From Azolla caroliniana (lineage: Eukaryota > Polypodiophyta), in contig JBHGNT010000027.1 of NCBI GenBank assembly GCA_043228905.1, positions 429,058 through 493,057 of the forward strand: 64,000 nucleotides of DNA. The letters are read 5' to 3'. Positions 44,113 through 56,139 of the stretch are shown here, piece after piece. The notes under the pieces were generated by a model. That model worked only from the letters and a program-made list of their open reading frames with translations. It did not search any database and was not told the origin of the DNA. A program made the translations under genes and the position numbers. The stretch's first letter is position 1. Every line of letters begins with the position of its first letter.

Positions 44113-44263
44113 CTGCCAACACGACTTGTTTATGCCTATTAAAGAACCTTTTAATGCTAATTCACAGAAAACTATACGAAGCATACAAAATAACTAATAT
44201 ACGAAACGGAAGCGACCGATGGAAATACGTCAGTTTCTTACTCATGTAAATAAACTATTTCTT
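44113..44263 (-). pseudogene. rps14 exon 2, 5'-truncated copy
   Basis: Matches the last 151 bp of rps14 exon 2 (12437-12587). Its 5' part and the intron are replaced by the 3' flank of rps1, so it cannot be spliced to exon 1 in this arrangement. Confidence 0.85.
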
Positions 44264-44314
44264 GCTGCTGTTGGTGCTTAGGAAGAGACTGCTGGTTAGG
44301 GGGCGGCTTTCGAT

Positions 44315-45194
44315 TCAATGGTGCTTTTTCTTTTCTGAAACTAGCGCAGCACGAATCTCTTCTTTTACCGCAATATTACGCTTTATTGGGTTCGTGTTCA
44401 GAATTCTGGATGTCCTACTTCTGCAGAATGTCTCATTTCTGCTTCTGCGAAACTTTAGACCTTTGTTTCCAAATTTCCCACTTCTGCTTTTATTCTTGTG
44501 GAACCTAAATTTTCTACTTTTGTAAAATTTCTTCTTTTTGTGGAACCTCTCACTCTCATTTTTGCGAAAGGGACTCCTGAAAAGGAAAGCCACGAACCCT
44601 GCAGTAACTGCGGCATACCCACCCTTCATTAAATTGAAAATCAACCCTTTGACCTTGTCGCGGTCACGCCAAATCTTGGTTAGTTCAATCCGAACTATTT
44701 TCTTGTTCAATGGTTTTGACAAAATAATTTCCGGTTTACGTGGTTCTGGCAAAATAATTTTTGGTTCACGAAGCTCTTCCACTTTTTCCAGATTCGAATC
44801 TTCGATCCCAACAGAATTAAACTTTGCTTACTTGGTGATTGGCGCTCTTGCTGTCACTTCATGTTTTAAAAGGATTACAGGAGTTTTCAGTCCTGTATTC
44901 ACCAAGATCATATTCTGCGGGTGTAACAGTTTGATTAAACCTCTGTCCCCATCATGACTTTTGTCCCTGTATTATAATGGTTTCACTGAATATTATAGAG
45001 CGCCTTCACGTAGTAAAGTGGGACTAGAATTATACAGTTAACCTAAGCCGCACCATTACTGCTGGGGCTTGGCTCCCGAACCGTGCATGAGCTATAGGCC
45101 TCACACGGCTCTTCCCGTCATGCTGGCATCTCCTCCCCGTATTTAGCTATGACGGAAGGCGTTTCGAGTTATGGTATGATTTCACTCCAAATTG

Positions 45195-45225
<31 letters not shown>

Positions 45226-45857
45226 TTAGGACGGTGATTTAACGCGAGTTTGAATACCTTACGTATGATTCGCTGTCATCTACGATCCAATTTGAAGAAG
45301 TTAATGGGTCCCCGTGTCAGCTCTGGAGCTTGGTGAAGAATCCTATTTCCAAGAGCATACAGCCTGGCGGGCCTTCCGTTTCCGGAGCTTCATGGGCGTT
45401 GCCCCGTTCCCCAACCAGATGCTTGGATGTGAGCTATACTCCGTAAGGGATGCCGCGAGCGTAGATGGTCTGTCTCAGACAGAAGAGCCATCGATAACTT
45501 ACTTTTCTCGGGCGTCAAGGGATGCTCAATGACAATCCCCAAGTTGTCACTGCCTTGCTCCCTCCCGCTATTACGATAACGAGTCCCGTGGTCAGCACCG
45601 TCGATTGGGCCACGAAGCTTACACTCATTCATTGTTCGTCCTGCGCCCCGGGCCTTTTGCTTTTGCAGTTTCGAAGGTAGCCGCCCTTCCATCAAGGCCT
45701 GGGAGTCAACTGAACATCTCAGCTACTGGCGGAAAAGATCGGCGATCTCTTTTTGTCCGCTTTTGGTTGAAGTTCACGTTATTAATAGCGTGAGCCGTTT
45801 TGCAGATATTGCTTAGGGCTAACAGATCACACTGGGGAATAATTAACCAAAGCTCGT
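44315..45857 (-). CDS. rps1: ribosomal protein S1, two exons
   Basis: Encodes the short plant-mitochondrial S1. Exon 1 is 45857-45833, exactly 25 nt beginning with ACG (start after editing), reading SFG.LFP; exon 2 is 45036-44315. Exon 2 reads PTLLREGAL, MILVNTGLKTPVILL, LTKIWRDRDKVKGLIFNLMKGGYAAVTAGFVAFL and ILNTNPIKRNIAVKEEI, the order of plant Rps1. Together they form 249 codons. Four in-frame stops need U-to-C editing. Between AFLF and ILNTNP about 55 residues are inserted, built from degenerate repeats rich in K, R, F and S (44400-44560). Upstream neighbours of the ancestral operon, rps13 and rps11, are elsewhere in the window. Confidence 0.9.
45037..45832 (-). other. group II intron in rps1 (rps1i25 position)
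   Basis: 796 bp from GTGTGATC to an AC end; domain V at 45078-45111 is identical to that of the rpl2 intron. Similarity to the rpl2 intron extends over most of its length. A (GGCA)n array at 45193-45225 is specific to this copy. Such an rps1 intron derived from the rpl2 intron is known from ferns. Confidence 0.92.
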
Positions 45858-47423
45858 TCTGCTTTCTCTTATTCTTGTTCTGTTTCTCGTTTCGAGGTCT
45901 GTTTCTAATATCTATGGGAGTTTGTGAGAGGTCCCTCAGGTGAAAGCAGCTTACATGGGAATGAAAGGGATCCTCTTAGCGGCATCTCTAGTAAGAGATG
46001 AAGCTAGGAGGTGGGCTGTCTAGTCCCTTAGCCTTCACCGAACCCATTATGCTCAGATGCATACAAAGGCTTATGGTTCCTGGCGAACTTAACACCCGAG
46101 GCCAAACCTCGCCTCGAATGTAGGAGCTGCTATAAGTCACTTTATATAGAGACCTTCTTTCAGGGATCAAAAGGCCCCCACGACTCAAGCAGTTGGATGG
46201 TTGGATGGGGTGTTCTAAGACCTTTTTCATAGCGTCATACTACCCATACACGATTCCAAATCGGAATCTTTCCCGTCGCTACCGTCTTCGGTGGGTTAGG
46301 GGAGGTGGAGATCGGGCTCGGAAAAGATCCAGAACAGGGTCTCCTCTAATCAATCCCGAACAAGTTCTCGAAGCTGTAATCTTACGTAATGTCGTGTGAT
46401 CAATTCAAGAACCGCTTCTGTTCTGCGCCGATAATCTCAGGATCGCCGCACATTGTTTCTAGTTCGGAGAGAGACACGATCGCCTCTCCTTTCTCCAAAA
46501 TCGATAGATACTGCCCCCGTAACCTCAGAGGCGAATTTTGCCATATACCCAACCCTAACCATGGGAAGGTTTCAGAACTGAGCAAACCAAGGTTCCCATC
46601 CCAAGGCGGCAGAGGTAAAACACCTGCTTGCTTGCTTGCTTGCTTGCTGGGGATGTTAGAACCAACCAGTGCCGATGAACCGGTTCATCATGAAGGCCGG
46701 CCCGGCCCGGCCCGGCCCGGCCGTTTTCACGCATGAGGAGAAAGGTAGCCTTCTACCGCCCGCCGCCGAGAGAGCACCTCACGCGAAACCCGCTCCGCAA
46801 CAACAAAGTCGAGCTAATTCGCCGAAGGCCTCTCGGAACTCAGAGAATCTGCAGAACAAGGGAACGGTCTGAGAAGTCACCTTAGCACTGCTGACGAGAG
46901 AGAATGATACCGAGGAAAGGAAAGGAAAGGAAAGGAAAGGAAAGGAAACATTTCTCCCTTTCCAGGAGAATCGGGGGGCGGGCAGATTCCAAGCTAACGA
47001 CCGAGATGAAGGAAAATAAAAATGGGAAAGGGTAGTAAGTGGGAAACAGGAGGAATGGATGATGATGGAACGGTGATGTATCAGATAAGGTGGACCAGCG
47101 CTGATAGACAACGGAGAGTAGAACCTGAACCCGACTCTATCGTTGGGTATTCGACCCCTGAACCTTTGGCCGGGTACTCATCTAATGCATTCCGAAAAAT
47201 ACAGTAGGAATTGGACCTACCGAGCACCGTATAGAATCGTAAAAGGAAGACAACTAGGTGATTCGTCGAGCCCCAACCGGCCGGATCCCCTGCCCTTGAT
47301 GTTATAAGCCCACCTTCAAAGCAAAGCTGGCCCGCTGAACCCCACAACGTCAGGCTTTTCAACCAGTCAAGTTTCCATTGACCTGCATTCTGCTTGGGGA
47401 AGGGCAAGGCCCATACCTTGTTG
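45858..47423. other. region between cox3 and rps1
   Basis: No gene is recognised. A minus frame at 46400-46585 and plus frames at 46193-46736 are open but unidentified. Repeats: (TTGC)n 46624-46647, GGCCC array 46697-46723 next to a GATGAACCGGTTCATC palindrome, (AAAGG)n 46914-46947. Confidence 0.4.
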
Positions 47424-48221
47424 TCATAAGCCCCCCCACCAATAGATAGGGACAGATGGAAATGACCGAACCACGTCCACAGAATGCCGGTACCGAGCAG
47501 CTGCTTCGAAGCCGAAGTGATGCGAAGGACTAAAATGACCTATATATTAACAAATACCGCGTATCGTCGAGAGAATGGTCCCTGTAGTAACGTAGGACCC
47601 ATAAGACCCGATGGCTAAGAGGAAAGTAAAACCATAAATACCGTCGGAAATGATGAAGAGTGCTTCGTAATATTCCATTCCCTAAAACCCGGTGGGAACT
47701 GGAGCCAGCCGAACGATAGCTACTAAAGCGTGAACCGCTTATTATTTTAAACCTGCGAGTATGGCATGATGAGCCCAAGTCACGGCAGCTCCAGAGGAAA
47801 GGAGAATAAGGGTATTTAGAAAAGGGATTCCCCAGGGATTTAAAACCTCAACTCCTTTGGGGGGCCGAATAGCTCCGATCTCTACCGCGAGTGCCAAAGA
47901 TAAATAAAAGAAAGCCCAAAAAAAGGCTAGAAGAGACATAACCTCCGAGACGATAAACAAGAGAAAACCGTAGCGAAGCCCTAATTATACCACTTTGGTA
48001 TGACGTCCTTCGTAAGTAAATTCACATGTAACATCGCGCCGCCATACAAACATGGTGTATAAGATCAAGCTTAGGCCTAAAGTGAGGAGTGTTCCGTCTC
48101 CCGCGAATGAATGCATATACATAACAGCACCGATGGTGCTTGCTAAGGCTCCGAGTAACCCCAGGAGAGACCATGGACTTGAATCCACCGGATGATAGGG
48201 ATGCTCTTAGGAGACACTCGT
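47424..48221 (-). CDS. cox3: cytochrome c oxidase subunit 3
   Basis: Encodes subunit 3 of complex IV, a seven-helix membrane protein. The frame starts at ACG (needs editing to AUG) and runs 265 residues to TGA 47424-47426. It reads [113 protein letters not shown] and PIYWWGGL. Six in-frame stops, two of them adjacent (after AGLK), need U-to-C editing. No intron. The 5' flank joins repeat R2 20 bp upstream of the start. Length equals that of other plant Cox3 proteins. Confidence 0.95.
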
Positions 48222-49182
48222 GTTATTTATTTAATGAATTCACACGAAACGGTTTGTACATGAAAGAGTCTTGGCTACTATAATCAATGTAAGGGAGATG
48301 AATCCTATTGCAAATACAATCGGAATGAAGAAATCCTAAAATCCAATAATCAGTTCCACAACCGAAGAGACTTCTAGATCTTTCAGGATTTCTAGGCCAC
48401 CCGAAAGATCGGGTAGTGTATTCTACGACAGATTGAGGAGCACCTGCGGGAACAACTCTTCGTTGTTATTTTAAAGAGTTGCGATGTCCTCGTGCAATTC
48501 GGTCTATAATCTTTCTAAGCTGTTTATGACTATGGGCATGTCTTATCCAATCTGTTTCTTTTCCTCGGTGCTTTATACCTAGGGCAGTCTCCTGCATTCA
48601 TGGCAGTTCCTATGGTTGCAAAAACAACAAGGAGTCGGTTCCCGTATATACCCGGCTTTTCTTGTATGCTTTCGGCAAGCAAAAAAAACGCTAGCGGGCC
48701 TACCACGCTTCGCGCCTGCGTCTTTGCCAGACAGTATTTGCCAGTAGTGCCATCCCACCCGACCTGAGGATTTAGTTTGTCCCTTGCTAAAATATCTTTG
48801 AAGAACTTGTACTGATTTTCCAGGTCGGTCCTCGCGAGCGGATATGGGCCCTAGAGGATGGTGTAGAAACTCTCTGCCCGTAAGTCGTGCCTGAAAGCGG
48901 TTCATCCGGGTGAAGCCGGCGGCGAGGAATTGACTGGTGCTGCGTTCACTGCTTGCTCGAAGGCCCGTATCCGCGCAGGCAGTAAGCAACAGATTGGTTC
49001 GTAACAAAAACAGCTTAGAAAAGAAAAAGAATAAAGTTATTTCCTATTAAACTAGTGATTGTAAAGAAAAAAATCCTTCACAACGCCAAGGTATTTTAGC
49101 AAGACACTACATAAGACTTTCGCCCTGGATGATATATGGGTTCTCATGAGAAAGAATGGTCGGTTTCCTTTTAATGAAGTAA

Positions 49183-49304
49183 AATCCACACCTTGACGCC
49201 CGGAATCCCGTAACGAGTGAATGTTTATTAGGAACCGAACTGATGGGCTTTCCCTAAAGTAACACCAAAAGTCTACCTCCTTTCGTGCGTCCTTCGCCTC
49301 CTCC
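49183..49304 (-). pseudogene. rps3 and rpl2 fragments, copy B
   Basis: 49183-49225 matches the rps3 C-terminal segment and 49242-49304 the rpl2 [11 protein letters not shown] segment, as in copy A. Confidence 0.8.
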
Positions 49305-50563
49305 TAAATAAATTCACTTTCTCTAAAGTAGCCCAATGGATTGTTAACAAGTTCTACGATATACTTATCTTCAAGCCAACCAAGTACTTTAGCACCTTAT
49401 TGCATACATGTTCGAACTCAACTCCAGGTCGCGTATAATCACTCTCATTGCAATCAACCATGGCTACTCCAATATTAATTAATTTTGGCTTTCTTTCTAT
49501 AAACTTTCGTTCCAGCCAGGGAAACGGTGAAGGATAGTGATTTACGGCATGACTGTACAGTTTAGCCGTCACCACTTGTAATTTGAGTCGATAGCCAAAC
49601 ACGGATTATGCCCTCTACGCAGACAGAGAACCGCCCAACCTAGCTGCGCAAATTGCTTGCTTGCTTGCTTGCTTGCTTGCCCCCTTCTTGCGGATGCGGA
49701 AGAACTTGCTTGCTGCTAAGTTTTATTAGCGCAGGTGAAGGCCTTTCCGCTGTCTGTGAGGCGGATAACGGGCAATCTCACTCATTGCGCTGTTTTATTG
49801 ACTTCGCCACGGCACCACTTTTTTGGCGGATAAACGGCCTTCATGCTGCCGTTAGTCGAGGCGGCCCGATGAACCAGTGCAGCAGAAAAGAATTTCGGTT
49901 ATAGAATGGCCGGTCTCTTTCACTTGCTTCTGATCAAAGGCCGGCAGAGAAGTAGCCGTACAGATAGCATAGGCTGCGGCCTATTCTTGCAGAGAAAACA
50001 ACTTCGAGAATGATAACCCGTAGGTACCGGTGGGTTCGATCAGTCCCTGGAGTTCGCTAGGTGATATCTATACGGCAAGGAGGATATGAAGCTATCCCTA
50101 CGGAATCCAATCCCTGTGGTCCTAGATCGGTCCCGAAGCACTAGTCCGGTACCTGCTGCAATCAGTCCCTATGGTACTTGCTGCAACCAGTCCCGAACCC
50201 AAAGGTTTGCTACGCTGCCGCTGTAGGCATAGTTGGTACCGATGTTCACTGAGATTGGGAATCCCCGCTTCGTGCTGATCGTATCGTATTCTCTTCGCTT
50301 ATTGCAGCTGTGGTAATCGAGGCTTTGCTTTGTATTCTCGAAGTACGAACGCTAGCTGATCGCTTCGTATCCTTTCAACCGTTGAGGAGCTGCAACTGCT
50401 TGGCGTTGTCTATGGCCATGATTGTATCGCGGTTGGTTCGGGCGGGAATCAATCAAATCGCCACTTTTCACGCGCCCGCCGGTTCATCCCGGAGGAACCG
50501 CACAGGAGTAATTCAGACTGTTTCTCTAGTCAATTTCGCGTGACCGTAAGACGCAATTCTGCA

Positions 50564-50635
50564 AGCGGAAAAAGGGACTCGAACCCTCAACTCCAGCCTT
50601 GGCAAGGCTATACTCTACCATTAAGCTATTTCCGC
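50564..50635 (-). tRNA. trnG-GCC: tRNA-Gly (GCC), copy B
   Basis: Same as 31763-31834, anticodon GCC. Confidence 0.95.
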
Positions 50636-50775
50636 CAGCGGAACCAGAGCCGAGTGCGGTTCTTCCCCCGTAGAGAAAGCGCTATAGCTTTCGGGGGAAG
50701 AACCGCAATGAAGACTTCATTGCGGTTCCCTTGGAACTATTGACTTGAGACTTCGATGACTCATCGATAGGTCCA

Positions 50776-50832
50776 TGCCCGGAGAGATTCGAACTATCCC
50801 GGATTCGAAGTTTGGTGCTCGAGCTACAGGCA
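50776..50832 (-). tRNA. trnR-UCG: reduced tRNA-Arg (UCG)-like sequence, copy B
   Basis: Same 57-nt sequence as 31975-32031, with the D-loop missing and two stem C-A mismatches. Confidence 0.5.
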
Positions 50833-51613
50833 CAAGTTGACCTTACAGACCGAACAGAGGCTAGTAAAATCTAACGCTTAGCTTAGAAGGTCGTAAGATC
50901 AGACCAGACTTCGCCCGGAAAACGAACGTAAAGCATTGAAAGAGCGTTGCTTAGTGGCTGGCTTTGGCCGCCTTTACGACCCAAAGACGAATCTCCGGGT
51001 CCCAGCTTATTATCCTGCAATGTTACGGATTGACTGTTACTGGTGCTAGGTAAGGAGTTTCAGTTTTGGGCGTCACTTTCGAAATATCTCGAGTAATGGG
51101 TTCATGTGAGTGCATGAACAATCCAACTACTCTACTAGGCTGCTTCCCGCCCTGTTTCGCAGCTTGCTCCCCTTCGGCGGCACGGCACGGCACGGCACGG
51201 CACGGCACGGCACGGCACGCACGCACCTGTCTTCCCGCATTCCGTCCGCTGAGCGCAAAGCGTCGACAAAGAAAGCAGCTACCTTTTCATTATTATACTG
51301 TAATCCCAGCGCAAACAAAAAAACTGCCATGAATATCGAGAACGGAACAAGAAGCCACAACGAAATCAAGTCAAGTCTACGGAAGCTTAATCCGTTTGTT
51401 CTTCGTAAACAATTGGATACAAAGTCAGTACTAACCCATAAGGCTCTGTTTCAGATTCAAAACTAGGGTTCAGCTATGAGATTTGACTCTAGGTCACGCC
51501 TTCGGTTTGTGTTTTCCGCTTGAAACATAATATCACTCGTTGTACCGGAACGGATCCCTGAAAAGTTACTTAATCCGCTGTTAGCGTCAAAAATTGTAAA
51601 CCCCCTGAAGTTC

Positions 51614-53100
51614 TGCTTAACTCTGTTTGTTTGTGAAATCAACAATTGCGGCTTACATCCGACACGGGTCCCGCCCATTCTCCCATCTGGCACCCTCTCA
51701 TAATGTATCACTCTTGGCATGCCCACGGCCGGGTAGGCGCGAATTCTTCCAGTCTATGCCGCCGCCCTATCATATAGTCTGTTACATATATATAGGTGAA
51801 TGCTCGCGGGAAACAGCGGCGTTCTCTGCCCAAGCACTATGAACAAACTGCCATGAGTACCGAGGACGGAAAGGTAATGGACAGAAACAGATATGTTGGC
51901 ATCAGGATCCAAAATTCGTCGTTAGATGAGAGAAAACGTTTGGCATAAAAAACTCAATCCGAGAAAGAGAGCCCTTATTCGGGAGTGGGGATTTCCCTTT
52001 ATTTGAAAAGAGAGGCTTTTGACAAAATCGTGGAAAAGAGGGAAATCTGGGAATCTGGCCGACCTAATTCTGGGGTTCTCCTCTTCCCGAAAGGAGCTCC
52101 GGAAAAGACCATTCGAAAGATGAAAATCTGAAGATTTCTCTGAAAAATCACATGCTTCGTGAAAGTCGTCCCTCTCTTACGGATTACCCATGAAAGGAAA
52201 GATATAGAGGCTCGAACCGTTACTAAAAACTATTAAAGAGAAACACATCAATCTTTTACCCTTTCTAGAAAAAAGATTGGACGTTATTCCGGTTTGCATT
52301 CCCTTTCGCGAACATATTCTCTAAGCCAGATAGCCAATAAATCATAAACATATTTATGCCAATCCCAAAGTAGTCAATATTCTCGGTTCCACGGTACCCT
52401 GCGGTGATCTTACACCCATTAAAGAAGCTTCTTGAGATCTTACCAAACTAAACATAGTGTAATGCAGAGGAAAAAAAGAATGAATTAGAAAATCGATAGA
52501 ATAACTGAAATAAAGAAAATGATCTCTTTCAAGGCCTCTCTCCTATCTCTTCATTCATAAAGATTCTTCCTATTATCCTTCCAGTCACAAAGGTTATTGG
52601 ATACCTGAGAAGTATCCTCTTTTCTGAAAAAAAACTTCTCTTTTTTCTTTTCATTGTCTAGACTATTACTACCCACATTATCTGGAGGTTGAGTATGAAA
52701 AACCTAATGTTGTGGTATTCCCCGAACCTCACCATAATTATCTGAAACTTTCCTATAAGAATAAAATAGAGAAACACTGTCTTCCCCAAAACAGGAAAAC
52801 AAAGTAGCTCGAATAGATCTTGTAAATCATTCATTGGCGGAGCAATTTAATTGCTAACTCCTATTGTTCCCTCTCAATACATATGTGATCAGTACTGTGT
52901 ATGTGATATTTCAATTCACACACAATAGATTATTTGCCTCGCCGGCAAGGCGGCTATTCGCCTCAAACGCCGCCGGCGAGGCAAACGCCGCTTTCTTTGC
53001 GCCTGCCGTGAAATGGGCGTTCAGAAAGAAATTAGTCTAGGTCACTCAGAGCTGGAATCGGTCAAGTGCCCTTCCCCTGCAGTTCCAAACGTCAAGTTCC
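51614..53100. other. AT-rich region, nothing recognised
   Basis: 51840-52900 is clearly AT-richer than its surroundings and has only short frames. A CGCCGGCGAGGC-type inverted repeat lies at 52938-52985. Foreign or degenerate sequence is possible. Confidence 0.4.
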
Positions 53101-53376
53101 ATGCCAAGGGTAGACCAATATGTTAGGGAATGCAAGAGAGAGATAAGCAATCTTGAGAAGAACTTATTGAAAGAAATGAAAGGGTTGTCCTATCAATCAC
53201 AAATTGAATCAATTCGTGAGAAGTGGGACACTATAAAGGAAGAAGGTGCGGTGGTGGATTCTGCCTACTCAAATAATGTCAATGTTGGGCGGAGTGAGAC
53301 TGATGAGGACCTACCCAATGATCAGTGCGTGAGAAAAGGAATAGAGCGCAAAGAGAAGGGTAAAGGGACCGAATAA
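53101..53376 (+). CDS. unidentified 91-residue open frame
   Basis: ATG to TAA, no editing needed. The first half is strongly amphipathic and charged (CKREISNLEKNLLKEMKG), with coiled-coil character; the tail is Lys/Glu-rich. It does not resemble a mitochondrial gene and may be of nuclear origin. No function is proposed. Confidence 0.3.
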   Translation: MPRVDQYVRECKREISNLEKNLLKEMKGLSYQSQIESIREKWDTIKEEGAVVDSAYSNNVNVGRSETDEDLPNDQCVRKGIERKEKGKGTE

Positions 53377-54356
53377 CCACGCCTAGATACTGAGACCATA
53401 GCGCCACCTGACTGAGAGGGGGAACCCCTATAGAAAGAGAAGCCCTGGAGGGCCGGCCGGCCGGCCTGAGAGCCGCCGTTCGGGTCCGGGATGGCCAACT
53501 GACTGAAGAGAGCATCCTCATTCTCCGCCGCTAGCAACCTTGGGCCGGTTCGTTAGGCCTAGCAAAGAGTTTTTCATCACCATACCATTTTTCACGAGAA
53601 ATGAGAAGAGAGGAGCCCGCAAGTGATATGAAGACGACCAGCCGCCCGCGCTACATGATTCTAAGACTGATGGGCAAGGACACATGGAGAGGCTGGAAAC
53701 GGCGGAAAACCACCTTATCATTCAGCAATGTGCATTGAAGAATACGTCCGGGAATATACAGAAAGCAAATGGATCAACAGGAAAAATGAAAAAAGAGGTC
53801 GACGCAACAACTTCTTTATTGCTGCAGCAGAAAGATGCTTTGCTGCATTGGGCTCATAAAACAAAGCACGAAAGCCACCCATTCCCCTTTGGTTTCCGGT
53901 GGGAGAGATAGGAGGCGGCACCCAACAGATAGAAGGGCCAAGGCCTAGCTCTGTGCTTGGCTTTTTAACAGGATGGCGGAAAGGAAGGAAGTTATTGGAT
54001 TTGAGGAGGAAAAGTAGAGCCGGGAGCCAAGGATTTGTGATAGTAAATATCGCAGCACGCCCAACGAATCTTAGCAGGGTCCCTCGGTTCCGCGATGCTC
54101 TAGATGTTAAGAAGATAAGTTCCTCGAGTTTGGGAGTAAAGTCTCTTCCGGGGCTGGTGTTAGATTTCATTCTTTTGCTCTTCGGAGAAGTCCTTCATTT
54201 AAGTAAGCTTGCCCTCTAACTCATTTCCTAGTGGAATCGCGCGCGGAGAATCTCGAGTTGACCCGGGCCGCCTATCCAGTCGTTAGGCTGAGCTTCCTTT
54301 ATATAGTAAATTCTCTTTTTTTTATCGCACTCTGTATACTAAACTCGGGTAATACG
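53377..54356. other. intergenic, nothing recognised
   Basis: Overlapping open frames on both strands (minus 53718-54170, plus 53899-54219) are the longest features; neither is recognised. A GGCCGGCCGG run lies at 53452-53465. Confidence 0.4.
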
Positions 54357-54640
54357 TAGTTGAGTTCTGTCACCAATTATGCCAGCAGGGGCGCCGGGCA
54401 GAGGTAGTGGCTGGTACAAGGGCCAAGCCATTGAAGTATACCTGGATCCCAAAGAGAAGCAATCCGATATTAGGAGTCGGAGCAATTCGAGGTGTTCCCT
54501 CGACCTCTCGGTTTGAGAATTCCCTTTGATTCTTGTCTTTCATTCGGTAAGCCAGATGCTTTGTGGACTGTAGAAGTAGTCCGGTGCGTTTCGTTGCACT
54601 TCCACCACCTGTTAGATTAGAAGAGGTCAACGCCCGTACC
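54357..54640 (-). other. orphan 5' half of a cox2-type group II intron
   Basis: From about 54640 downward the minus strand closely follows the first 150 bp of the cox2 intron: GGTGGAAGTGCAACRAAACG, CACCGGACTACYTCTACAGT, CCACAAAG, then TCTGGCTTACC. It diverges after that and no domain V follows. The sequence before it is not a recognised exon. Confidence 0.65.
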
Positions 54641-55770
54641 TGTCAGGTACAGACTCTGAGTCGCTTATCTTATGACTGGTGTAGCAGGAAGTCGTGAAGC
54701 AACCGCCCGCCGTCTAGGCTGACCTAGACACCATGAAACAGTCCTCATAGTTTTGTCATTAAAGTTAGCTATACACACTGTTAGGTCCAGCTCAGGGGCT
54801 GACCGAGCTAGCACTGGACGCTCCCTAACCACCCTGAGGATAGAACTGTACCTGGCCTGTGTAGGGTAAGGATATGGCCTGGTTAGACTGAGCGGCAGCT
54901 ATCAAGGTGAGGGTCTGTCCCTCTAGACAAAGGGCACTAAGGAGAAGAAGGTTGACAGTTGCTCAGACAGAGTATCAGTGATGCCTTTCACATTGAGCCT
55001 CTTCCTTTGGCCTACCAAACCTATAGCGACACTGTCCACGTAGTGGCGCCGGGCTAGGCCTAATAAGTGAGCCAGAGGATATGGACAAGCAGGCCACCTT
55101 AACCGACTCTACGATGTGTAGTGTAGGCCCATTAGCCTCCCCGTCAAAGGTAATGTTAAGTAGGTCAGACAACGGCTTAAGGTCTCTCTGACCCAGTCGT
55201 CGTCTAAAGTAAAGGAGACACCTATACGGACGGTGCAGCAGTCATCTCCTGTGGGTACAAGCTCACTTAGAGCGCAGCAAACAAAGTCCGTACAATAGCT
55301 GAAGTGTTAGCACCGCAACACCGTTAGCTATCTTTCTGGCCTTCCCAGCCTCTTGGAAGTAAGCCGTATACGAACAGCACAGTACTCCTGCCGAAAGCAG
55401 GATTGGTTCACATAGCTCCCAGCGCTCACTGGACAGCCACCAATCCCATCATGAAACCCCTTTTCGCCGGCTTCATCCGGCCCATTCTGTCCACTATAAA
55501 CAATACAACACCACATAAACAATGCATTTTGTCCACGTCCACTATGACAAGAAGGCTATATATAATGAGAGAAACAACAATACCAATAAATAAGTCTTCT
55601 TAATCCAAATAAAGTTATCTTTCTATGAGAAAATCTAACACTAGGCCTAGTGTTGTAAGTTGATAACGCATATTAAATTAAGCAGTTTCATTGTGCATTT
55701 CAACTTTTTTTTGAAAAATAGCATGAACTGCTTTATACAACCCGTCGCACAGACACTAGTTTATAGGGTG
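54641..55770. other. unidentified region with open minus-strand stretches
   Basis: Minus frames of 60 to 80 codons without stops (for example about 55110-55300 and 54910-55110) code unfamiliar sequence. I considered a mitovirus polymerase relic but could not match its motifs. Confidence 0.35.
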
Positions 55771-55845
55771 AGATGGGGGATTCATTAAGCCCCCATCCCG
55801 AAGTGCCTACTTGGGCCAGCATGCACCTATTCTTTCTTTCTTTAT
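55771..55845. repeat. dispersed repeat, unexpanded partner of 788-885
   Basis: Same sequence as 788-885 but with one GTGC unit instead of eight. Confidence 0.85.
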
Positions 55846-56139
55846 CAATGAGATACAAAGGAAATTAATCCACCGGAGTCACACATACGTAATCGGGATT
55901 GCGATAAAGTTGCTTGCACATTCGGTCGGGACCGTGGTCCAAGCTTGCTTGTCGAGACGTACTTCGGTTTCTCGATCGAATGAAACTCTTGGAATTGCGC
56001 TTCATAACCTTTGGCGGCATAGAGGTTGATTTTTCCCGCAACAGATAATGGTGGTTTGGTTTCTCTTTCAAAAAAAGAGAGACCTCTAATCTAATCTAGA
56101 AGGAGACGACACCAGCATTATTGATGATTGCATTACTGT

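Larger units (their letters stand above)
40322..44263. repeat. large repeat R4, copy A
   Basis: 3.94-kb direct repeat matching 58395-62336. It includes the rrnL 5' part, trnC and part of rps14 exon 2. Its first 0.2 kb also matches the region upstream of rrnS in R1. Confidence 0.93.
48242..51613. repeat. large repeat R2, copy B
   Basis: Second copy of 29441-32813. It lies upstream of cox3 and carries the same tRNAs, gene fragments and (GGCAC) array. Its far end leads into unidentified sequence instead of rps13. Confidence 0.93.

Noticed and set aside
47200-47423. cox3 running on to a stop near 47358
   Set aside because: A miscount of the G-run; with seven Gs the frame ends PIYWWGGL at TGA 47424-47426.
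54900-55330. Possible mitovirus polymerase relic on the minus strand
   Set aside because: There are stop-free stretches and one GDD triplet, but the neighbouring conserved motifs are absent or out of place. A GDD alone is not evidence.
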